A DNA stretch of 64,000 bases. Source: Bacteroidota bacterium (GTDB lineage Bacteria; Bacteroidota; Bacteroidia; Chitinophagales; LD1). Shown piece after piece: positions 57,822 to 64,000 of the stretch. Both the position numbers and the translations under genes were made by a program. The notes beneath the pieces are model-generated. The model ran no database searches, had not been told where the DNA came from, and saw only the letters and a list, made by a program, of their open reading frames with translations. Location: assembly GCA_018267385.1 (NCBI GenBank), contig JAFDYN010000022.1, positions 1-64,000 of the forward strand. Direction: 5' to 3'. The first letter of the stretch is position 1; every line of letters begins with the position of its first letter.

Positions 57822-58364
57822 ATGACCATTCAGACCCACGAGATCACGCTACAGAAGCGCAAGTTCAAAGCCGTTCTGCTATTCGGCGCACTTATTTTTG
57901 TCACCCTCATGCTGATACCGGCGGGGCAGATGGCTGCCTCAGGAGCCTGGCAGGGTATCGCGCTATTTGCTTTACTTGTCTTTGCCGAGTGGCTCTTCAT
58001 CATGCGTGTGCGGGAGTACCTGTATAAAGATGTCCGGCTGGTCATAGAGTCAGACGGGCAGTCTGTGACCTTTTATAATGTGAACGAAACCGGCAATGTC
58101 TGGAACAAGAAAGAAATAAAAGAGCTAGCCAATCTCACTCGTTTCTACACGGTGCGCACCCGCACCCGCTATCTGATGTACAACTACTCATACGCCTTTG
58201 ACGGTACGGGCTGGCTATCCGGCGAGACGGTAGATCCGTTTCCCTCACTGTATGAGGCCACGGAGCAAGACCGCAATAGTGTCCTCGCTTTTGTACAGCA
58301 CATGCACCCCGACATCGCCCTCGGCTACGAGAGCGCCTGGTCCAAACTCACCAAAGGAAAATAA
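57822..58364 (+). CDS. Two-TM protein with PH-like C-terminal domain
   Basis: 180-aa membrane protein: two adjacent hydrophobic helices (about 18-40 and 44-62), then a cytoplasmic domain with VREYLYKDVRLVIESDGQSVTFYN and an ending helix QDRNSVLAFVQHMHPDIA. The layout (two helices, YREV-like strand, final helix) matches the two tandem proteins at 60700-61601, so these are probably distant paralogues. Function unknown; PH-like domains of this size often bind lipid or protein. Confidence 0.6.
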   Translation: MTIQTHEITLQKRKFKAVLLFGALIFVTLMLIPAGQMAASGAWQGIALFALLVFAEWLFIMRVREYLYKDVRLVIESDGQSVTFYNVNETGNVWNKKEIKELANLTRFYTVRTRTRYLMYNYSYAFDGTGWLSGETVDPFPSLYEATEQDRNSVLAFVQHMHPDIALGYESAWSKLTKGK

Positions 58365-58383
58365 GCCGCTAGTATTGGCTGTT

Positions 58384-58418
58384 ACCCTCTCCTGTTTTGG
58401 GAGAGGGCAGGGTGAGGT
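58384..58418. repeat. Palindromic interspersed repeat, GGGTGAGG variant
   Basis: ACCCTCTCC...GGGAGAGGG stem with GGGTGAGGT tail. Same family as 4117-4148 and 62521-62552. Confidence 0.65.
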
Positions 58419-58450
58419 AAGGCGTCGTTAATGCCCGCTATTTTCGCATT

Positions 58451-58486
58451 AAAGCCTTCCCCTTTGGGGAAGGTTTGGATGGGGCT
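58451..58486. repeat. Second palindromic repeat, diverged
   Basis: AAAGCCTTCCCC / GGGGAAGG stem with a TTTGGATGGGG tail, 33 bases after the previous element; it resembles the same repeat family at lower similarity. Confidence 0.5.
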
Positions 58487-58521
58487 CTTTTTCTCCCAAA
58501 ATCTCCCTATACTTGTCAGGT

Positions 58522-59112
58522 ATGAAGCCAGCTGACAAGCCAAAGAAAGCCACCCCCGCCGGAGCCAAACCCCGACCGGGCAAGCCCACCCCCGGAGGAG
58601 GTGCAGGATTCAAAGCCATCCTCTTCAATCTCGCAGGCGCAGCCGCTGCGGGTCTGCTCATCATGTTCCTCTTCCAGCATCATGAGCCTACCAGCCCTAC
58701 TGATACTTATGTCAACTCCGGCTATGACTGGCTGCTCAATACCATGCTGGAGAATAACCTCAAGACCATAGAGCAATATCCCGACAAGACCCTGCAGGAG
58801 CGCTACGTGCTAAAGTGGGGACCCGGCGAGATACTGTATATAGACTCTGTGCGCAAACTGACTCCTGAGAATGCTATCGTGATGATACCGCCACACACCG
58901 TGCTCAGCCAGGTGGGCTTCAAGAGCTGCGGGGACCTGCCGTGGGTCACCTACTTCCTATATCCGCGCCAGGTGGTCTATGGCGACTCTGTCAATAGCCC
59001 CCTCTATGCCAAGGCTGACTATGTGATGTCAGTGAACGGATGGGGCCTGGATAAATCCCCTACGCCGGTCACCGCTCCGCAACCTTTTATGGTATTGCCT
59101 CTCAAAAAATAA
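58522..59112 (+). CDS. Bitopic protein with PPH/YFLYPR/VNGWG domain, copy 2
   Basis: 196-aa protein with a Lys/Pro-rich cytoplasmic start, one membrane helix (about 31-51), and an extracytoplasmic domain with TPENAIVMIPPHT, WVTYFLYPRQ and LYAKADYVMSVNGWGLDK, the same segments as the protein at 51565. Outside them similarity is low, so the duplication is old. A short proline-rich tail follows. The GT-C-like gene begins 9 bases later. A TATACTTG box (58508-58515) lies 6 bases before the ATG, indicating its own promoter. Confidence 0.8.
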   Translation: MKPADKPKKATPAGAKPRPGKPTPGGGAGFKAILFNLAGAAAAGLLIMFLFQHHEPTSPTDTYVNSGYDWLLNTMLENNLKTIEQYPDKTLQERYVLKWGPGEILYIDSVRKLTPENAIVMIPPHTVLSQVGFKSCGDLPWVTYFLYPRQVVYGDSVNSPLYAKADYVMSVNGWGLDKSPTPVTAPQPFMVLPLKK

Positions 59113-59121
59113 CTGACGCCA

Positions 59122-60648
59122 ATGATCTTCATCCTTATATTTCTGCTGGGCCTCTCGCTGCTAGCCGCTATCTCGCGCGACTTCAAAGGCCGCGAACTGC
59201 TGGCCCTCGCTATGCCCATAGGCCTGGGTACTACTACGTTTATCATGTTTCTGCTGGATCGCCTCACGCACTCCATCACGCTGGGCGCTGTGACAGGCGC
59301 AGTGGCAGCGCTGGTCGTCGTATTTGGCCTGCTGAGGCTGTATAGTGACAAAAAGCATAACGACCTGCCGTGGCAGCGCAAGTTTACCAGGCCGGACATG
59401 AGCTGGCTCACGCTGGTATGGATCGTGCTGGCCGGGATGACCGCCTACCTGGCCTGGGGTATCACCGAGAAATGCCTCTACTGGCCTCCGGCAGAGTTTG
59501 ACACCATACTCGGCTATGACCTCCTCTCCAAGGCCGTAGCCCATGAGCATGTGATCACTAACTCTATGCTGACCAATCCTAATATCGTAAACGGCTGCGG
59601 CCCGCGCATGCTCTATCCGCCGCTGCTCACTCTGTGCAATGCGATCTGCTATATGGACGGCATGGAGAGCCCGCGCCTCATCAATAGCCTCTTCTTCATC
59701 TCCTGGATCTTTATCATGTACCAGCTCCTCAGGAGATTTGTAGGCTCTACGGGTGCCATGCTTTTCACCTTCCTCACGGTCATCGTGCCCGAGATGTTTG
59801 CTCATGCATCCTTCTCTCTCACCAACCTGCCCTGCGCCATCTATACTACCATAGCAGTATTGTCCTTTGTGATATGGTATGAGCAGCGGCGCGAAGGCTT
59901 CTTTTACCTGTCTTTTATAGCTGTCATCTTTGGCATCTGGACCAGGTCAGAGGCGGTACTTTTTGCCGGAGGGATCATGGCCGTCCTGCTCTATGTAGCT
60001 ATCCGCGAGCGCAAGTTCAAGTACCTTCTCATATACGCTACCAGCGTCGTGCCATTCCTGATATGGAATGCCTTCCTGAAGGCCTACGTACCGCGCGATC
60101 AGGCAGGGCCTTTTATCAAAGCCGCATTTTATGATCCGGGCAAAATGAAGCAGGTGATCACTACAGCCTGGGAGATCATGGGCAGCTACAATATCTATGG
60201 CCTGACTTTCTACCTCGGTATAGCAGGCCTGATCATTGTCTTTGCTTTGAATGTAGGGGTCAATTTCAGCAAGCAGAAAAACAAAGTACTCCTCGGTGCT
60301 TTCGTGCTCTGGCTGCTGGTATGGTTTGTAGCAGGAGCGAGTTTCTTTACCATCGGGCTGTTCATGCTGCTCATGCTCGCCGGCTCCTATCTGAATGATG
60401 ACAAATGGGAGTTTCTCCTCATTTTCTTTCTGGCCTACGGGGCGTACACGCTCGTATTTTATCAGATGAAAGAAGACGGGACACTATTCTCCTCAGGCGG
60501 CTGGATGCAGTCCGGCTACAAGCGTGGCCTCTTCTGCTATGCACCGCTCATACTCTTCATCTTCATCACCAGCAAGTGGGTATCATATGCCTTCAACGTA
60601 CTGGATGAGCAGATGGTGATATTCAAAAAGCCTGCCGGCGAAAAATAA
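59122..60648 (+). CDS. Polytopic GT-C-like membrane protein, copy 2
   Basis: 508-aa inner-membrane protein with about 12 hydrophobic segments. Landmarks shared with 52191-53582: YWPPAEFDTILGYDLLSKAVA (external acidic loop), YPPLLTLCNAI, VPEMFAHASFSLTNLPCAIY, WTRSEAVLFAGG, and the C-terminal SGYKRGLFCYAPLI. The acidic residues in the first large loop are where GT-C enzymes bind metal/catalyse. Interpreted as a lipid-phosphate-sugar-dependent glycosyltransferase or a related flippase/ligase. Nine bases after the bitopic gene. Confidence 0.72.
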   Translation: MIFILIFLLGLSLLAAISRDFKGRELLALAMPIGLGTTTFIMFLLDRLTHSITLGAVTGAVAALVVVFGLLRLYSDKKHNDLPWQRKFTRPDMSWLTLVWIVLAGMTAYLAWGITEKCLYWPPAEFDTILGYDLLSKAVAHEHVITNSMLTNPNIVNGCGPRMLYPPLLTLCNAICYMDGMESPRLINSLFFISWIFIMYQLLRRFVGSTGAMLFTFLTVIVPEMFAHASFSLTNLPCAIYTTIAVLSFVIWYEQRREGFFYLSFIAVIFGIWTRSEAVLFAGGIMAVLLYVAIRERKFKYLLIYATSVVPFLIWNAFLKAYVPRDQAGPFIKAAFYDPGKMKQVITTAWEIMGSYNIYGLTFYLGIAGLIIVFALNVGVNFSKQKNKVLLGAFVLWLLVWFVAGASFFTIGLFMLLMLAGSYLNDDKWEFLLIFFLAYGAYTLVFYQMKEDGTLFSSGGWMQSGYKRGLFCYAPLILFIFITSKWVSYAFNVLDEQMVIFKKPAGEK

Positions 60649-60699
60649 TGCTGCCAGGTATCCGTCTACTTATTTCATCCAAAGGAGAGACCCAACAGC

Positions 60700-61140
60700 A
60701 TGAACCCCGAAGCGACATACACCACTGATAAGACGCCTGCCTATGTGACAGGTATCGTAGCAATTTTGCTACTCATTCCTATAGGTTATTTTATCGCTAA
60801 AGGCCTGTATATTATTGCCGGCTTTTTAGCTTTTCTGATATTGGCAGCTATACGCTTTATTGTCACTGGCCGCCAGGATTACAGGGAGGTACATATCTAC
60901 AGTCAGTACCTGACCATAGGGGGAGATGAGGGCGGCGTCCAAACGATCTACTACACTGATATCACCAGCGTCGGTTTCCTGCACAGCGCTCAGTTTAGAA
61001 ACCGTATGGACAGGGGCCAGAAATTCCGGAGTGAGCAGCTGATCATACTCCTTCGTGGCAATGGCAAACTGGAGCTGCCGGGAGACCTTCGGAATGCGCA
61101 CGACCTATGTGCTATTATTCAATCCAGAATAGCTTCATAA
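60700..61140 (+). CDS. Two-TM PH-like membrane protein, tandem copy A
   Basis: 146-aa protein: two membrane helices (about 16-35 and 38-55), then DYREVHIYSQYLTIGG, a strand-rich domain, SEQLIILLRGNGKLELPGD and a final helix. Paralogue of the next gene, which keeps YREV-LY, SELIIL-HGGGRYEF and the final helix. An unusually good Shine-Dalgarno AAAGGAG (60681-60687) lies upstream, rare in this window. The stop overlaps the next start (TAATG). Unknown function. Confidence 0.7.
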   Translation: MNPEATYTTDKTPAYVTGIVAILLLIPIGYFIAKGLYIIAGFLAFLILAAIRFIVTGRQDYREVHIYSQYLTIGGDEGGVQTIYYTDITSVGFLHSAQFRNRMDRGQKFRSEQLIILLRGNGKLELPGDLRNAHDLCAIIQSRIAS

Positions 61141-61601
61141 TGCAAGATTACTATCAGTTCCGGTTCCAGACTGGGAAAAAAGGTATGGTGATATGCGGCG
61201 TCATAGCTGCCATATTTGGTATTGTTTTCATATTCTCATGGTCCTTGCCAGAGCTCTTTCCCATAGCAGTTATTGCATTTCTTTTTTCTATCGGCTGCGA
61301 GATTCATTTCCTACGCAAATACCGCGAAGTGCTTCTCTACACTGACCGCATGGAGATATCTACGTTATTTGACGGCACTGTTTTGACACTGCCATTTGCA
61401 GATGTCAAGCACCTGGGTTTTGTAAAGGCCCAGACAGATTATAGCTACCGGCAGCGCTTGTCACAGGGAGCAGTGGAGAGTGTAGAAGTCTCAGAGCTGA
61501 TCATCCTGACACATGGTGGTGGTCGCTATGAGTTTTGCGATGACGACTATGATCACCTCCCTGAGATCTGCGCTTTCATCCAGGAGCGCACCGGCCTTTA
61601 G
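61140..61601 (+). CDS. Two-TM PH-like membrane protein, tandem copy B
   Basis: 153-aa protein starting at ATG 61140, within the stop of copy A, so translationally coupled. Two helices (about 15-32 and 34-52), then KYREVLLYTDRMEIST and VSELIILTHGGGRYEF. The domain reads like the PH-like fold of small bacterial membrane proteins. No catalytic motif. Copy A and B likely form a hetero-pair. Confidence 0.7.
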   Translation: MQDYYQFRFQTGKKGMVICGVIAAIFGIVFIFSWSLPELFPIAVIAFLFSIGCEIHFLRKYREVLLYTDRMEISTLFDGTVLTLPFADVKHLGFVKAQTDYSYRQRLSQGAVESVEVSELIILTHGGGRYEFCDDDYDHLPEICAFIQERTGL

Positions 61602-61647
61602 CATTCGGCCACCACAATATTATCCGCACCAGACCGACTAAACTAAT

Positions 61648-62307
61648 ATGAAAGTAAAAGCCATCATCACAGGTGCCACAGGCATGGTAGGAGAGGGCGT
61701 GCTGAAAGAAGCATTGCGCCACCCTGATGTAGAGAGTGTCCTTATCATCAATCGCCAGCCGAGCGGTTTCACACATCCCAAGCTGAAAGAGATAGTGCAC
61801 AAGGATTTCTTTGACCTCACACCTGTAGAGGACCAGCTCGCTGGCTACAATGCCGTATTCTTCAACCTCGGCGTCTCATCTGTAGGTATGAAGGAAGATG
61901 AGTACCGCCGCATGACCTACGACCTCACCATGAATTTTGCCCGTACAGTGGCAAAGAAAAATGACGATGTCACTTTCATCTACATATCCGGTGCAGGTAC
62001 GGATAGCACGGAGCAGGGGTCTACTATGTGGGCCCGTGTGAAAGGCAAAACCGAAAATGACCTGATGAAACTTTTCAAAAAGGCCTATGCCTTCCGCCCG
62101 GGCATCATGCGTCCGGAGCCGGATTCCAAAAATATCCCATCGTGGTACAAATACCTGGGCTGGCTCTATAGCCCTGTCAAGCTCCTCGCGCCTAACGTAG
62201 CCTGTGAGCTGCCCGAGGTAGGCAGCGCCATGATCAATGCCGTGACCAAGGGCTATGACAAGCACGTCCTCGAGGTCCGAGACATCATAGAGCTATCTAA
62301 AAGATAG
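61648..62307 (+). CDS. NAD(P)-binding SDR-like protein (atypical epimerase type)
   Basis: 219-aa protein with an N-terminal Rossmann fold: KAIITGATGMVGEGVLKEAL binds NAD(P), IINRQPSG is the end of strand 2. The catalytic Tyr-x-x-x-Lys is not obvious; the region YISGAGTDSTEQGSTMWARVKGKTENDL has Ser and Lys positions as in atypical SDRs (NmrA/HTATIP2-like). Substrate unknown. Starts 47 bases after copy B. Confidence 0.88.
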   Translation: MKVKAIITGATGMVGEGVLKEALRHPDVESVLIINRQPSGFTHPKLKEIVHKDFFDLTPVEDQLAGYNAVFFNLGVSSVGMKEDEYRRMTYDLTMNFARTVAKKNDDVTFIYISGAGTDSTEQGSTMWARVKGKTENDLMKLFKKAYAFRPGIMRPEPDSKNIPSWYKYLGWLYSPVKLLAPNVACELPEVGSAMINAVTKGYDKHVLEVRDIIELSKR

Positions 62308-62337
62308 AGCAGAAACTGCCATTACTTTTTTTGTATT

Positions 62338-62520
62338 AAGCCTCCCATCAGGTCGCAGATCCCGAGGCAGTAGGGAGAGATTTGGAAGGCAGCTGTTTGT
62401 ATTATTCTGTCAATTCTCCAATTCTGAAAATTCTGATTCAGATACTTGTACTAAGCCTCCCTTTAGATTGCAGATCCCGATGCAGTCGGGAGTGGTTTGG
62501 AGGTCGGCTGTTCTGTATTA
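62338..62520. repeat. Two tandem degenerate copies of an AAGCCTCCC repeat
   Basis: Units 62338-62403 and 62453-62520 share AAGCCTCCC, GCAGATCCCGA-GCAGT-GGGAG, TTTGGA, and the ending GCTGTT...GTATTA. Each has an imperfect palindrome (CCCGA...TCGGG). They lie back-to-back with the element at 62521 and carry no gene. Confidence 0.6.
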
Positions 62521-62552
62521 GCCCTCTCCTTTGGAGAGGGTTGGGAGAGGTC
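62521..62552. repeat. Palindromic interspersed repeat abutting a stop codon
   Basis: GCCCTCTCC TTT GGAGAGGG with TTGGGAGAGGTC tail; 30 of 32 bases equal 4117-4148. It ends immediately before the stop codon of the DUF5686-like gene on the minus strand, so it may serve as that gene's 3' hairpin. Confidence 0.75.
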
Positions 62553-64000
62553 CTAGAATGCAATACTGATACTGCCCTTAGGGAGGAAGTTCTTCGCGTT
62601 ATGATTATCGCGATAGGTCACGCGCCAGATAAAGTCTACGCGCAGTACTTTTAGTATATTCTCAAAACCAAATCCAGCCTCTACGTACGGATATTTGCTC
62701 GGAGTATTAAAGTTGAATAGCGGACCGGGGTTGAGAAGGTTTTTATTCTTGTCACTATAGCTGCCCCACAGCGCCCGCACATAGATGATCTCGCGCAGCT
62801 GCAGGCGGTTTACATATGGTATCTTATTGAGAAAGAAGCCATCAAAGTGGTGCTCCAGATAGACAGATACATACTGGTCCGTCACAAATTCAAAAGAGCT
62901 GAGCATATTGTAGTCTACTGCATTCAGCAGGTAGCCAAATCCGCCCGGGGTCACATAGCTGAGCGGATATGGGCTGAGACCCAATATTTTGCCACCCTGT
63001 ATCTGGTACCAGGTGTGGCCCAGTGTCCATGAGAGGCGCTGGCGCACAGTGGCCTGTAGCTTGCCGTAGACGGACCGGTTGCCCGCCACATTCAGAAATC
63101 CCAGCTTGGCATTCAGCAGAAATACCGGATTCTTATTGGCTATGAAAAAGCGGTAGAAACCCTGCTTGTAATACTGATCCTTGTAGCAGTACCGGTTATC
63201 TATACCGATCTCAAAGGCATTAAACTGGGGCAGGTGTACCTGCGTATGGTCTTCTTTGCGCGTGTAGATGAATTCGTTTTTGCCGGGTATGGCATAGTAG
63301 GTCTGGTTGTGGATGGACATGGTACTGGTGAAGCCCTTCAGCCATTCATTCTCCAGGCTCACACCCCACTCGCGTATCTTCATCGCCTTTAGCACCGATC
63401 GGCCAAAGATGTTACTGAATATATTATCAAAGGTCAGGAGCTGATTGGTCTGGCCCAGCTCATTGATGTCATACTGGTAGTACATCTCCAGTTGCCGCCA
63501 CTTGTCGTTCTTGCTGGGCAGTACAAAGTGCGTGGTCAGGTTGTACTTAAAGACTTTATCGCGCGTGCCATAGGCAGCATACCCGAACAGGTGGACCTTC
63601 TTGCTAAAGTCATTATTGGTCTGGATACCCAGGCGTAGGCGCACTCCCTCTATATCATTCAGACTGACAAATTTATAGAAGCGGCCAAACTCTACCGGGC
63701 CGGCCTTGAAGTCTGCCGTAGTAGCCAGATGGATGATCCACATCCATGTCTTGTAGGCACGCATCTTAGGCAGCGTATCGTGTATCTCTATCAGGCGGTG
63801 CTCGGCATGGCTGAGGGGGTCGAGGCGCACAGTATCCCACCACTCGCGGGTGTGGTAGCGTGCATCATCCAGCATCATGGTCTGCTCGGCCGTATTGCTG
63901 ATAGAATCCGGTACATAGGGATTGAACTCCAGGTTCTGGCGTGTCAGGTGCTTCTTCACCATCACGGCCATAGAGAGTTTAGACTTTTTGAAAAGTGCCG
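62553..64000 (-). CDS. DUF5686-like outer-membrane protein (5' end outside window)
   Basis: The frame is open to the window edge; 482 residues of the C-terminal part are visible. Aromatic/charged alternating strands and the pattern VKKHLTRQNLEFNPYVPDSI, RYYKFVS-like strands, GKLQATVRQRLSWTLGHTWYQ, GGFGYLLNAVDYNMLSSFEFVTDQYVSVYLEHHFDGFFLNKIPYVNRLQLREI and the ending VDFIWRVTYRDNHNAKNFLPKGSISIAF match the barrel region of DUF5686 outer-membrane proteins. The N-terminal carboxypeptidase-like domain would lie outside the window. An internal ATG at 63971 is not the true start. Confidence 0.8.
   Translation of the reverse strand, partial: ALFKKSKLSMAVMVKKHLTRQNLEFNPYVPDSISNTAEQTMMLDDARYHTREWWDTVRLDPLSHAEHRLIEIHDTLPKMRAYKTWMWIIHLATTADFKAGPVEFGRFYKFVSLNDIEGVRLRLGIQTNNDFSKKVHLFGYAAYGTRDKVFKYNLTTHFVLPSKNDKWRQLEMYYQYDINELGQTNQLLTFDNIFSNIFGRSVLKAMKIREWGVSLENEWLKGFTSTMSIHNQTYYAIPGKNEFIYTRKEDHTQVHLPQFNAFEIGIDNRYCYKDQYYKQGFYRFFIANKNPVFLLNAKLGFLNVAGNRSVYGKLQATVRQRLSWTLGHTWYQIQGGKILGLSPYPLSYVTPGGFGYLLNAVDYNMLSSFEFVTDQYVSVYLEHHFDGFFLNKIPYVNRLQLREIIYVRALWGSYSDKNKNLLNPGPLFNFNTPSKYPYVEAGFGFENILKVLRVDFIWRVTYRDNHNAKNFLPKGSISIAF

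Overview
The window reads as chromosomal DNA of a Bacteroidota bacterium, most likely Chitinophagia/Chitinophagales or a close relative (class-level placement is inference). Support: secreted proteins ending in type IX secretion (T9SS) sorting domains, giant SprB-repeat proteins, a DUF5686-like outer-membrane protein, Bacteroidota promoters (TTTG, about 19 nt, TAnnTTTG), few Shine-Dalgarno sites, and zinc-free S14. No rRNA, tRNA, CRISPR array or transposase was seen.

Layout. 1-1.6 kb: end of the alpha operon (rpoA, rplQ). 1.7-6.9 kb: thioredoxin, small secreted proteins, accB-accC, and a ParE-like toxin-antitoxin pair whose 59-aa antitoxin is easily missed. 7.0-12.0 kb: rplE-rpsN-rpsH-rplF-rplR-rpsE-rpmD-rplO-secY with its own promoter and terminator, then a separate map. 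13-23 kb: flavoprotein, a SprB-repeat secreted protein, recN, acetyltransferase, cation efflux protein, FAD-linked oxidase, 3-methyladenine glycosylase. 23.7-46.6 kb: a surface-protein region of four large T9SS cargo genes (about 790 to 2750 aa) interrupted by gyrB. 46.7-53.9 kb: beta-hydroxylase, lipoprotein, acetyltransferase-like protein, then a membrane glycosyltransferase group (TMTC-like GT-C with TPRs, a GT2 polyprenyl-phosphate glycosyltransferase, and a bitopic protein plus polytopic GT-C-like protein). 54.0-56.8 kb: rpsC-rplP-rpmC-rpsQ-rplN-rplX on the minus strand. 56.9-64 kb: small membrane proteins, a second bitopic plus GT-C-like pair, two PH-like membrane proteins, an SDR-like protein, and the 3' part of a DUF5686-like gene.

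Two features stand out. First, the usually continuous S10-spc-alpha ribosomal cluster is in three pieces. It is cut between rplX and rplE and upstream of rpsC, and the two new operon heads carry nearly the same promoter core in inverted orientation 50 kb apart. Second, a small one-TM protein with a conserved PPH / YFL(F/Y)PR / LYAKA / VNGWG-DK domain is twice paired with a polytopic GT-C-like protein. Together with the GT2 and TMTC-like enzymes and the nearby Ser/Thr-rich T9SS cargo, this suggests a cell-envelope or surface-protein glycosylation locus. That functional link is inference; the paired architecture is read directly.

All calls are from reading the sequence and family knowledge; no database search was run. 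Residue positions and repeat counts are by eye.
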